NCBI GenBank assembly: GCA_016218375.1 | Contig: JACREG010000007.1 | Span: 1-32,194 of the forward strand | Reading direction: 5' to 3' | From: Gammaproteobacteria bacterium | GTDB taxonomy: Bacteria; Pseudomonadota; Gammaproteobacteria; Thiohalobacterales; Thiohalobacteraceae | Length of the DNA: 32,194 nucleotides | In this document: positions 1 to 8,866 of the stretch, piece after piece | Position numbering within the stretch: the first letter of the stretch is position 1 | How the letters are laid out: every line of letters starts with the position of its first letter | The notes under the pieces: generated by a model | Database searches by the model: none | Seen by the model: only the letters and a program-made list of their open reading frames with translations | Told to the model about the DNA's origin: nothing | Position numbers and translations under genes: made by a program

Positions 1-663
1 GGCGGCGGCGAAGAAGTGCACTGGTCGATGAGTTGCCTGTTCGACGCCATGGGCGCGCTGTCGTCCAAATACAACGAGACGCCCGAGAAGGCCTCGCGCC
101 CCTACGACGCCAACCGCGACGGCTTCGTCATCTCCGGCGGCGGCGGTCTGGTGGTGCTGGAAGAACTGGAACACGCCAAGGCGCGCGGCGCGAAAATCTA
201 CGCCGAGCTGATCGGCTACGGCGCCACCTCCGACGGCTACGACATGGTCGCACCGTCGGGCGAAGGTGCGGTGCGCTGCATGCAACAAGCGCTCGCGACG
301 GTGGATACACCCATCGACTACATCAACGCCCACGGCACCAGCACGCCGGTCGGCGACACCAAGGAACTGGAAGCGGTGCGTAACGTGTTCGGCGACAAGA
401 TTCCCGTCATCACCTCCACCAAATCCGTCACCGGCCACGCGCTCGGCGCGGCCGGCGTGTGCGAGGCGATCTACGCGCTGCTCATGCAGGAACACGGCTT
501 CGTCGCCGCCAGTGCCAACATCGAAGAACTCGACCCGCAGGCTGTGGGCATACCCATCGCGCGCACGCGCATCGACAACGCCAAGCTGGATACCGTGATG
601 TCCAACAGCTTCGGCTTCGGCGGTGCGAATGCGACGCTGGTATTCCGCAAGTTCGCCGGTTGA
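1..663 (+). CDS. fabB: beta-ketoacyl-ACP synthase I, C-terminal part (5' truncated by window edge)
   Basis: Open frame from base 1; KAS motifs including [48 protein letters not shown]. Confidence 0.93.
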   Translation, partial: GGGEEVHWSMSCLFDAMGALSSKYNETPEKASRPYDANRDGFVISGGGGLVVLEELEHAKARGAKIYAELIGYGATSDGYDMVAPSGEGAVRCMQQALATVDTPIDYINAHGTSTPVGDTKELEAVRNVFGDKIPVITSTKSVTGHALGAAGVCEAIYALLMQEHGFVAASANIEELDPQAVGIPIARTRIDNAKLDTVMSNSFGFGGANATLVFRKFAG

Positions 664-670
664 GTCCTCG

Positions 671-2575
671 ATGACTCAGACCGCCGAGACCCACGCCGCA
701 GCCCAAAACCCCGCCGGCAGTAACAACACCAGCCTCGCGTTGGCCGCCATCGGCGTCGTCTTCGGCGACATCGGCACCAGCCCGCTGTACACCATCAAGG
801 AGGTGTTCGGCGGTCATCATCCGATGGCCATCACGCAGGGTAACGTGCTGGGTGCGCTGTCGCTGATCTTCTGGTCGCTGATGGTCGTCGTCACCATCAA
901 ATACGTCACCTTCATCATGCGCGCCGACAACCGCGGCGAGGGCGGCATCATGGCGTTGATGGCGCTGATTCAGCGCGTCGCACCCGGCACATCGCGGCGC
1001 GGCTGGGCGCTGGCCATGCTGGGTCTGTTCGGCGCCTCGCTGTTCTACGGCGACGGCATGATTACGCCGGCGATCTCGGTGCTTTCCGCCGTCGAAGGCT
1101 TGCGCGTGGTCGAACCCGCGCTCGGCTCGCTGGTGATACCTCTGGCGCTGGTCATTCTCATCGGCCTGTTCACTATTCAAAGCCATGGCACGCACCGTGT
1201 CGGCGCCTGGTTCGGCCCGATCATGACACTGTGGTTCCTGGTGCTGCTGGTGCTCGGCATCTACAACATCGCCCGCAACCCGGGCGTGCTGGCCGCGGTG
1301 AACCCGTGGCACATCGTCGCATTCATGCGCGAACACGCCGGCTACGGTTTCCTGGTGCTGGGCGCGGTGGTGCTGGCCGTCACCGGCGCCGAGGCGCTGT
1401 ACGCCGACATGGGCCACTTCGGCCGCACGCCGATTCGTCAGGCGTGGTTCATTCTGGTGTTGCCGGCGCTACTGTTGAACTACTTCGGCCAAGGCGCGCT
1501 GCTGCTCGCCGATCCGACGGCCGTCAGTAATCCCTTCTATCTTCAGGCGCCCGCCTGGGCACTGCCGGCGATGATCTGCATCGCCACGCTCGCCACCTTG
1601 ATCGCCTCGCAAGCGGTCATCACCGGCGCGTTCTCGGTCACGCGTCAGGCCATTCAACTCGGCTATCTGCCGCGCATGCAGATCAACTTCACCTCCGAGC
1701 AGGAGATGGGGCAGATCTACATCCCGCTCATCAACTGGATGCTGCTGCTCGGTATCGTCGCCCTGGTACTGGGCTTCCGTTCCTCCAGCGATCTGGCCGC
1801 GGCCTACGGCATCGCCGTCACCGGCACCATGGCCATCGACACCATTCTCGGCTTCGTCGTGGTGCTCGGTCTGTGGCGCTGGAACCGTGCGCTCGCCATC
1901 GCCGGCCTGGTGATCTTCCTCAGCGTCGACTTGGCCTTCTTCGCCGCCAACTCGGCGAAGCTGTTCCAAGGTGGCTGGTTCCCGCTGCTCATCGGCTTGA
2001 TGGTGTTCACCCTGCTCGCGACCTGGAAGCGCGGCCGGCAGTTGCTGATGAAGACCCTCAAGAGCGAAGGCCTGGCGCTGGAACCGTTCCTGCAAGGCCT
2101 GCTGGCGCACCCGCCGCTGCGCGTGCCGGGCACCGCGGTGTTTCTGACCGCCGATCCCGACGGCATTCCGCACGCCATGCTGCACAACCTCATCCACAAC
2201 AAAGTGCTGCACGAACGCGTGGCCTTCCTCACCGTACACACCCGCGACGAACCCTATGTCGACGATGCCCAACGCGTGCGTATCCACGATCTCGGCAACG
2301 GTTTTTACCGCTTGTCCGTGCAGTACGGCTTCATGGACACCCCGGATATTCCGTATGCCTTGAGCCTGTGCACCGCGCAAGGCCTGGAATTCGAGATGGC
2401 GAGCACGTCGTTCTTCCTCAGCCGCGAAACCCTGGTCGCCACCGAGTTGCCGGGCATGGCGCCCTGGCGCGAACATCTGTTCATCCAGATGGCGCGCAAC
2501 GCGGAAGGCGCGATGAGCTTCTTCAAGATTCCGACCAACCGCGTGATCGAACTCGGCTCGCAGGTGGAAATCTGA
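671..2575 (+). CDS. kup: KUP-family potassium uptake protein
   Basis: LAAIGVVFGDIGTSPLYTIKEVFGG N-terminus, many TM segments, FGRTPIRQAWF, FFKIPTNRVIELGSQVEI C-terminus; ATG at 671. Confidence 0.95.
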   Translation: MTQTAETHAAAQNPAGSNNTSLALAAIGVVFGDIGTSPLYTIKEVFGGHHPMAITQGNVLGALSLIFWSLMVVVTIKYVTFIMRADNRGEGGIMALMALIQRVAPGTSRRGWALAMLGLFGASLFYGDGMITPAISVLSAVEGLRVVEPALGSLVIPLALVILIGLFTIQSHGTHRVGAWFGPIMTLWFLVLLVLGIYNIARNPGVLAAVNPWHIVAFMREHAGYGFLVLGAVVLAVTGAEALYADMGHFGRTPIRQAWFILVLPALLLNYFGQGALLLADPTAVSNPFYLQAPAWALPAMICIATLATLIASQAVITGAFSVTRQAIQLGYLPRMQINFTSEQEMGQIYIPLINWMLLLGIVALVLGFRSSSDLAAAYGIAVTGTMAIDTILGFVVVLGLWRWNRALAIAGLVIFLSVDLAFFAANSAKLFQGGWFPLLIGLMVFTLLATWKRGRQLLMKTLKSEGLALEPFLQGLLAHPPLRVPGTAVFLTADPDGIPHAMLHNLIHNKVLHERVAFLTVHTRDEPYVDDAQRVRIHDLGNGFYRLSVQYGFMDTPDIPYALSLCTAQGLEFEMASTSFFLSRETLVATELPGMAPWREHLFIQMARNAEGAMSFFKIPTNRVIELGSQVEI

Positions 2576-2623
2576 TCCCCGCTTGAAAAATACGCCTCGT
2601 CCGGTGATGATCGGTCGAGACAT

Positions 2624-3604
2624 ATGACCCACCATTACAGCCAACGCTTGGTCAACCCGTTCCGCGGCATCCTGAGTGTCGTGGAAACCGAGGACGCCGA
2701 TGCCGTCAGCAACGACGGCATCCATTGGGCGCTGTACATCCACGGCCAGCACGAACTTGCGCAACTCAACGACGGCACGCAACGCGACGTCGCCCTGCCG
2801 GACATCAAATACGGCGACTGGTCGCGGCAGGATGGATTCAAACACGCGCCGATCCGCAACGTGGTCGACCACCGACGTCTGGATGCCATCGGCGCGCACC
2901 TGCTCGAAGCGGTGAAATTCGCCGCCGAGCAACTGCCGTTCCCGCTGCGCGATCACTACGAACTCTGGCTGCTCGATACCCAGGCATCCCCGCTCGCGCT
3001 ATTGAACGTGGCGGTACACGATCACGAACGCGACAACCCCACCGTTCTGCACTGGCGACCCGGCGAGGCCGCCAAGGCGGTGTTCACCTCCACCAGCCCC
3101 TTGTCGGCGAATGCGGCCAATGCCTGCGCCGGACAACGCGTCGAAGATTTAGTCAATCAAGCCGCCGGCACGCCACCGGCCGCGCAATGGTTTCAGCGCG
3201 ACGCCAAAGGCGCCGGCATCGGTCTCGATGGGATACGCATCGAAGCCGAACTGAAAGGACGCTGCCTGGACGTAAGCGCATTCCCGCAACGGCTGCTGGC
3301 CACCGCCTGGGCCGCGCCCGCGGAACGCGCCCTGCTGGAGGAATTCCTCGACTGGCAGGCACCGTGGCTGCTGCAACTGCAAAACCTGAACGACGAAACC
3401 CGCGCGCACCTCGAACGACTCGCCGTGCGCCGCGCCGGCGTGGTTGCGCAATGCCATCAACTCTATCCGCAGGTGATCGACGAAGACCGCCTCACCACCG
3501 CGCGCGTCGAAGCTCGACTGCGCGGAACAGTGGACACGCCCACGGCGCCGGAACAAGACGTCGATGCCGTCGACGTGACGTTGATTCCGTATTACCGGGA
3601 GTAA
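2624..3604 (+). CDS. hypothetical protein (326 aa), no recognised domain
   Basis: Long ORF in the gap between kup and the patatin-like gene, co-directional with both. Confidence 0.75.
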   Translation: MTHHYSQRLVNPFRGILSVVETEDADAVSNDGIHWALYIHGQHELAQLNDGTQRDVALPDIKYGDWSRQDGFKHAPIRNVVDHRRLDAIGAHLLEAVKFAAEQLPFPLRDHYELWLLDTQASPLALLNVAVHDHERDNPTVLHWRPGEAAKAVFTSTSPLSANAANACAGQRVEDLVNQAAGTPPAAQWFQRDAKGAGIGLDGIRIEAELKGRCLDVSAFPQRLLATAWAAPAERALLEEFLDWQAPWLLQLQNLNDETRAHLERLAVRRAGVVAQCHQLYPQVIDEDRLTTARVEARLRGTVDTPTAPEQDVDAVDVTLIPYYRE

Positions 3605-3702
3605 CCGCACGACCCAGCATCGATCCAGCCGCGGATGATGGCCGATGGTTTTCAGGAAAAGGGGCTATACTCCCTGCACGGCAATCAGCGAAGGAGCGCG
3701 CC

Positions 3703-6027
3703 ATGACACAACAGCAGAACGCCGAACAACAATCCCCCGCCGCCGACTGGTGCAAGTACGATCCCAACGACACGACCTACCACGGCGCCAAGAAGGTCGT
3801 CGAGGCGGAACGGGCATTCATCCGAAAGCGCCGCGCCGATGCGGCAGCGGATAACCTCACCGGCCTCGCACTGTCCGGCGGCGGAATACGTTCCGCGAGT
3901 TTTTCGCTCGGTGTCATGCAGGCCCTGGCGCGCACGGGCCGGCTCAAGCGGTTCGACTACCTGTCCACGGTGTCCGGCGGTGGTTACATCGGTTCGTCGC
4001 TGACGTGGCTGTTGCACAAGCCATGGAACTACAACGGCACCGAAGATAAATCCAGCGACGTTCAGTTCGGTCTGGACGCGGATATGTTCCCGTTCAAGAC
4101 CGAGCCCGTTTGGAGCACGCAAACGACGGCCGCCCCGTCACAATCACCGTCGGCCGCGACGCCCAACACAGTGCCTGCGTACGTCAAAGGCTCCATGCTG
4201 CGCTGGCTGCGCCAGAACGGGAAATTCCTCACGCCCGGCGGCTGCCACAATTTCATGGCGCTGACGGCGGTGGTGCTGCGCGGCACACTGCTCAGCGTGC
4301 TGGTGTATCTATCGATGCTGGTGCTGCTGTTCATGGGCCTGAACGGCATGCACGTTTTCAGTGACGTACGCTGGGATTTTACGCTCGCCGATTGCGGCGG
4401 CACGCCGGCGGCGCTGATCGCCGCCGCCTGGGGCGGTGCACTGTTCGCGGTGTTGGCGCTGGCCTATTCGCTCACGACGTTTTGCTCCAGCGTCTCCGGC
4501 ACAGCATCCTCCACCGACCGTGGTTGCAACCGCATCGTCAAAGACCGCTACTGTTGGCGCCGTCGGGTGGAATGCGGCTTGGGAATCCTGCTGGCGGTGA
4601 TATCGATGCTGGTCGTGATCGGCGCGTTGCCGCTCATCCCCGCGGCCGTTCAAACACTCTACGAGCTCGATGACGAGACCAAGAACAAAATCGCCACGGC
4701 GTTCAGCGTCGTGTCCGCCTTGGCGGGCATCGGCTCAAGCATCGGCATCTTCGCGCAAAGCAATGCGCGCAAAAAATCCAAATGGATGCCGCTGCTGACC
4801 GTTGTCGCGGCGGCGCTGCTGTTGTTCGGTGTGTTACTGCTGGCGTATCAGATCGCCGTCGTCATAGGACCAAAGTATCCGGGTTATCTGCTCACCGTGA
4901 CAATTGTATTGGTCGTGTCCGGATGGTTCACCAACTTGAACTACATCTCCGTGCACCGCTACTACCGTGACCGGCTCATGGAGACCTTCATGCCCGACGT
5001 CGCGGACGCGGTAACGCACGCCGGCAGCCGCCCCGGTGCAGCGCCGGAAGCCGACCGCACCCGCATTCAGGACACCTGCGGCGGCGACGCCGGTCCCTGC
5101 GGCCCCTATCACCTAATCAACACCAACATCGTGCTGGTGGAATCCAAACGACCGAAATTCAAAGGGCGCGGCGGCGACAACTTCATCCTCTCGCCGCACT
5201 ACTGCGGCAGCAACGCGACCGGTTGGCGCCGTTCCAACGAATTCATGGACGGCGGCATGACCCTGGCGACAGCCATGGCCATCTCCGGCGCGGCCGTCAA
5301 TCCGAGCGCCGGTTGCGGCGGCGACGGCGTCACGCGGCAACCGATCATGTCGACGCTGATGGGCCTGCTGAACATCCGCCTCGGCTACTGGGCACCCAAC
5401 CCGGACCCCGAGAGACAACCCTTGCTGGGCAAGTCGCCGAATTTTTTATGGCCGGGACTCTGGGAATTGGTGCTGCGCAAATCTCTCAACGAGGATAAAC
5501 GTTTCATCCAACTGAGCGACGGCGGCCACTTCGAAAACCTCGGCCTCTACGAATTGCTCCGCCGGCGCCTCAAGGTAATTGTCGTGTGCGACGGCGGCGC
5601 CGATCCGGACTACACCTTCAGCGACCTGGCCAACGCCATCGAAAAGGCGCGCGCCGATTTCGGCGCGTTGATCAATATCGAATGTAAAGATCTGCAACCT
5701 TTAGTCGCGCGCGTCCGCGAGCAGACCGCGGACGGCGAATGCCCGGAAAAATTCGCCGAGTGCGGCCATCTCGTCGCCGACATCCATTACGCCGACAACT
5801 CGCATGGCACACTCATCTACCTCACCACCACCTTCACCAAAAACCTGAGCGCCGACCTGTACGGCTACCGCAAGGAACACCCCGAGTTCCCCGACGAACC
5901 GACCGGCGACCAGTTCTTCGACGAAAAACAGTTCGAGGCCTACCGAGAATTGGGCTTTCAGTTGGCGTGGAAGATGATCGAAGCCGTGCCCAATTGGGAG
6001 GTAGAACAAGGTTCCGCTAATACTTAG
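3703..6027 (+). CDS. patatin-like phospholipase family protein with internal transmembrane region
   Basis: Start ATG 3703 (MTQQQNAEQQ) after AAGGAG; LALSGGGIRSASFSLGVMQAL oxyanion motif, STVSGGGYIG nucleophile, LSDGGHFENLGLYELLRR Asp motif; about 5 hydrophobic segments between nucleophile and Asp motifs. Confidence 0.85.
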   Translation: MTQQQNAEQQSPAADWCKYDPNDTTYHGAKKVVEAERAFIRKRRADAAADNLTGLALSGGGIRSASFSLGVMQALARTGRLKRFDYLSTVSGGGYIGSSLTWLLHKPWNYNGTEDKSSDVQFGLDADMFPFKTEPVWSTQTTAAPSQSPSAATPNTVPAYVKGSMLRWLRQNGKFLTPGGCHNFMALTAVVLRGTLLSVLVYLSMLVLLFMGLNGMHVFSDVRWDFTLADCGGTPAALIAAAWGGALFAVLALAYSLTTFCSSVSGTASSTDRGCNRIVKDRYCWRRRVECGLGILLAVISMLVVIGALPLIPAAVQTLYELDDETKNKIATAFSVVSALAGIGSSIGIFAQSNARKKSKWMPLLTVVAAALLLFGVLLLAYQIAVVIGPKYPGYLLTVTIVLVVSGWFTNLNYISVHRYYRDRLMETFMPDVADAVTHAGSRPGAAPEADRTRIQDTCGGDAGPCGPYHLINTNIVLVESKRPKFKGRGGDNFILSPHYCGSNATGWRRSNEFMDGGMTLATAMAISGAAVNPSAGCGGDGVTRQPIMSTLMGLLNIRLGYWAPNPDPERQPLLGKSPNFLWPGLWELVLRKSLNEDKRFIQLSDGGHFENLGLYELLRRRLKVIVVCDGGADPDYTFSDLANAIEKARADFGALINIECKDLQPLVARVREQTADGECPEKFAECGHLVADIHYADNSHGTLIYLTTTFTKNLSADLYGYRKEHPEFPDEPTGDQFFDEKQFEAYRELGFQLAWKMIEAVPNWEVEQGSANT

Positions 6028-6085
6028 CGCCCGCTCGACTTATGCAAACTTTCCGTTCCCAACGCATCTCGACAGGGGGCAACTC

Positions 6086-6637
6086 ATGCACATTCTCAAC
6101 CAACGATTCACCGCCGGTCTCGTGCTCATGCTGCTGCTAAGCGGCAAGGCACTGGCCACACCCGCAGGGCACGACCTGCTGTTCGCGAACGCGAAGAACG
6201 CCGCCACGTTCAACGAAACCGACCGGCGGGCGATTTACGAGCAGCTCGGTCTCAAGGTAGGGCCCGACGGGAAGACTCTGGTGTTCGACGGTATGGAGTG
6301 CCCGCCGCTACAACCCGGCAGCGGCGACATCCAAGTTCAGATGGAAGACCTGAACAGCGACCAACGTCCCGATATCTTCGTCAGCCTGAGCAGCTCCTGC
6401 ATGTACGGCATGGCGGGCATCGGCGTCTCCCTGTTCATCAAGAACGACGCCGGACACTGGCAAGCTCACAACCTCGGCGCGGGGATGTACGAAGTGCAGA
6501 CGACACGCCATCAAGGCTATGCCGACGTCATGATCGGCGGCCCCGGTTTCTGCCACCCGGTACAGCGCTGGGACGGCACGACCTACGTGTTCGATCGCAA
6601 CGTGGCCGAACAGCCGGGAAGTTGCGACGGGCAATAA
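6086..6637 (+). CDS. hypothetical secreted protein
   Basis: 183 aa ORF; signal peptide MHILNQRFTAGLVLMLLLSGKALA. Confidence 0.7.
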   Translation: MHILNQRFTAGLVLMLLLSGKALATPAGHDLLFANAKNAATFNETDRRAIYEQLGLKVGPDGKTLVFDGMECPPLQPGSGDIQVQMEDLNSDQRPDIFVSLSSSCMYGMAGIGVSLFIKNDAGHWQAHNLGAGMYEVQTTRHQGYADVMIGGPGFCHPVQRWDGTTYVFDRNVAEQPGSCDGQ

Positions 6638-6722
6638 ATCACATTGGAACCGGAACACACCGACCCCGCTAATACATAGAACCAAGGGGATGTGGCTATC
6701 TCGACCCATAGGAGACATTCCT

Positions 6723-6865
6723 GTAGCCTGGGTTGAACGAAACCCGGGTTGGAAGAATGCCGTCACGGCATTCTTACGGCAAGGAACGGGACTGTTTATA
6801 AAGCTTTTGCCGCCATTCTATGGCATCAAAAGCGGCCGTTCGCTATCGCTCCACCCAGGCTACGC
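6723..6865. repeat. palindromic repeat family copy A (GTAGCCTGGGTT...ACCCAGGCTACG arms with about 100 bp internal insert)
   Basis: Arms gtagcctgggttgaacgaaacccgggtt and ccacccaggctacg; internal perfect 23-bp palindrome aagaatgccgtcacggcattctt at 6753-6775; same arms recur at 8020-8076. Confidence 0.75.
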
Positions 6866-7049
6866 TTGCTTGGCCGCGAAAGTCCTTACAAGGCGCGCCG
6901 GGCGCGAAGCCGCGCTATGACACGGTTTGAAGCTTGTCAGGGCGTTGGGGGTGCCGTTGCAGGCGGTGCCGGCGCATAAGTAAATTTGCCGCTTGACCGC
7001 CGCCGGCCCTGGTATTACTTTCTGAAGTATTACGACTGGAGACACTGTA

Positions 7050-7274
7050 ATGCGCATTACCAGCAAAGGCCAAGTCACCATCCCCGCCGACATCCGCGAG
7101 AAAACCGGGTTGTTGCCGGAAACCGAAGTCGAATTCGTCATGCGTGGCAACAATGTGATCCTGCGCAAAGCCGAGAAAGCCGGCCGCCGCGGCAAACGCC
7201 TGATCGGCCTCATGCGCGGCAAAGGCAGCAAGCGCATGACCACCGATGAGATCATGGCCCTCACGCGGGCATGA
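7050..7274 (+). CDS. AbrB/MazE-type (SpoVT-AbrB fold) antitoxin
   Basis: MRITSKGQVTIPADIREKTGLLPETEVEFV, a canonical AbrB-fold antitoxin N-terminus; directly upstream of PIN gene. Confidence 0.88.
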   Translation: MRITSKGQVTIPADIREKTGLLPETEVEFVMRGNNVILRKAEKAGRRGKRLIGLMRGKGSKRMTTDEIMALTRA

Positions 7275-7284
7275 AATCACTGCC

Positions 7285-7689
7285 GTGACCGGCGTGCTCA
7301 TCGACAGCAACGTGATCCTCGATATCCTGAACGAGGACGCGGAATGGTACGCGTGGTCTGCCGCTCAGATCGAACGGCTCGCGGACGAGTGCATGCTGGT
7401 CGTCAACCCGATCATCTACAGCGAAGTCTCCATTGGCTTCGATCGCATCGAAGACCTCGACCGCGCCCTTCCCGAGGAATTCTTCCGGCGCGAACCACTG
7501 CCGTGGGAAGCTGGATTCCTAGCCGGTAAGTGCTTCGTCAAATACCGCCGCTCCGGTGGTGCTCGCCATGCCCCGCTGCCGGATTTCTATATAGGCGCAC
7601 ATGCGGCAATCAGCGGGTATGCGTTGCTCACTCGCGATGCGCGGCGATACAAGACATATTTTCCGACCCTTGAATTGATTGCACCGTAG
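7285..7689 (+). CDS. PIN-domain ribonuclease toxin, VapC-type
   Basis: GTG start at 7285; VTGVLIDSNVILDIL, NPIIYSEVSIGF, PDFYIGAHAAISGYALLTRDARRYKTYFPTLELIAP with PIN acidic residues; paired with AbrB-type antitoxin. Confidence 0.87.
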   Translation: MTGVLIDSNVILDILNEDAEWYAWSAAQIERLADECMLVVNPIIYSEVSIGFDRIEDLDRALPEEFFRREPLPWEAGFLAGKCFVKYRRSGGARHAPLPDFYIGAHAAISGYALLTRDARRYKTYFPTLELIAP

Positions 7690-7712
7690 CCAATCGGTGG
7701 AAACACGACGTG

Positions 7713-8018
7713 ATGACTTCGGCAATTGACCTGAACATCCCCGATGCCGTCGGCGTTACCGTAACCGACGATACCCTGAGCGTAGAACTCAGCGACGGCC
7801 GCACGATCTCCGTGCCGCTCGAATGGTACCCACGCCTCGTCCACGCCACGCCGGACGAACGCAATCGCTGGCGGCTGATCGCGCATGGGCACGGCATTCA
7901 CTGGGACGATCTCGACGAAGACATCAGCGTCGAAGGACTGATAGCGGGACGGCCGTCGGGGGAAAATCAGGCGTCGTTGACGCGGTGGCTTGAAGCACGA
8001 CAGCAACCAAACAAGTAG
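7713..8018 (+). CDS. DUF2442-like protein
   Basis: VTVTDDTLSVELSDGRTISVPLEWYPRL...HWDDLDEDISVEGLI pattern. Confidence 0.75.
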   Translation: MTSAIDLNIPDAVGVTVTDDTLSVELSDGRTISVPLEWYPRLVHATPDERNRWRLIAHGHGIHWDDLDEDISVEGLIAGRPSGENQASLTRWLEARQQPNK

Positions 8019-8019
8019 T

Positions 8020-8076
8020 GTAGCCTGGGTGGAACGGAGTGAAACCCGGGTTTCGCTATCACTACACCCAGGCTAC
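8020..8076. repeat. palindromic repeat family copy B (compact, about 57 bp)
   Basis: gtagcctgggt (8020-8030) and acccaggctac (8066-8076) perfect inverted arms around gaaacccgggtttc (8041-8054), itself a perfect palindrome. Confidence 0.85.
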
Positions 8077-8121
8077 GCTTACTAATACATTGTTAGGCTC
8101 ACGAGTCCATCGCATACGCAT

Positions 8122-8835
8122 ATGGCGAAATCAGTAAAAGTCAGTCGAGACCCGAAGCTAAAGGATGGATCTCCGCTCCGCCGATATGTTGACTTCGCCA
8201 AGTACGTGGACATCCTGCGAACAGGCTCTCTGTATTTCCGACGCGCTGACCGATTCACAGATCGCTTTGAAGGCGCCCTCACTCCTTCAATTCGACGAGC
8301 AATCGACGAAGCCCACCGCACCCGCCCCGACGCCGAAGATGCGAACACGTTCTATGACAAGGGTCGCAAGGGAACCTACGTGAGCTGCTGGACCTTTGGT
8401 GCAAAGGACAATATGGCCCTGTGGCAACTGTTTGGCGGTACTACGGCAAGCGTCGCCATCCACACAAATGTCGAGCGCCTAACGAAGTTATGCCTGTCCT
8501 GGCAAGAGAACGTCTTGATCACTCAAGTTCAATACATCGACCACTTCGAGAACCCAGACATGGTCGTCGGTCGATATTCAGACTTGCTCAAGTTCAAACA
8601 CTTGGCCTATGACTTTGAGCGCGAAGTTAGAATCATGATCCCCAAAACTGCGACTTGGAAGGAAAACCCAGAGGACATGCTCAAGCCGATTGGCGCGTTG
8701 CACGACCTCGTCACGAGCGTGACCGTGGCACCGGATGCTAAGCAGTGGTTCATCGACCTAGTGAAAGATGTGAGTGATCGATACGGCCTCAAGGTTCCAA
8801 TACGTCAGTCCCAGCTCGCTTCGCTGCCAGCGTGA
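8122..8835 (+). CDS. DUF2971-like protein
   Basis: LRRYVDFAKYVDILRTGSLYFRRADRFTDRFEGAL...YVSCWTF...MALWQLFG pattern. Confidence 0.7.
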   Translation: MAKSVKVSRDPKLKDGSPLRRYVDFAKYVDILRTGSLYFRRADRFTDRFEGALTPSIRRAIDEAHRTRPDAEDANTFYDKGRKGTYVSCWTFGAKDNMALWQLFGGTTASVAIHTNVERLTKLCLSWQENVLITQVQYIDHFENPDMVVGRYSDLLKFKHLAYDFEREVRIMIPKTATWKENPEDMLKPIGALHDLVTSVTVAPDAKQWFIDLVKDVSDRYGLKVPIRQSQLASLPA

Positions 8836-8866
8836 ACCGAACCTCACAATCAACCAGGGCGCCACG

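Noticed and set aside
1469-2956. 495-aa minus-strand ORF over kup
   Set aside because: Shadow ORF opposite a confident kup frame that also crosses into the next gene.
2725-3702. N-terminal extension of the 1100-aa patatin ORF
   Set aside because: Arg-rich out-of-frame translation of the upstream 326-aa gene; the real start is the ATG at 3703 with an upstream AAGGAG.
8082-8100. Possible integron attC-like core GTTAGGC (8091-8097) before the DUF2971-like gene
   Set aside because: Only one short 7-bp match to GTTRRRY; no convincing partner core site or attC stem found around the gene and no integrase in the window.
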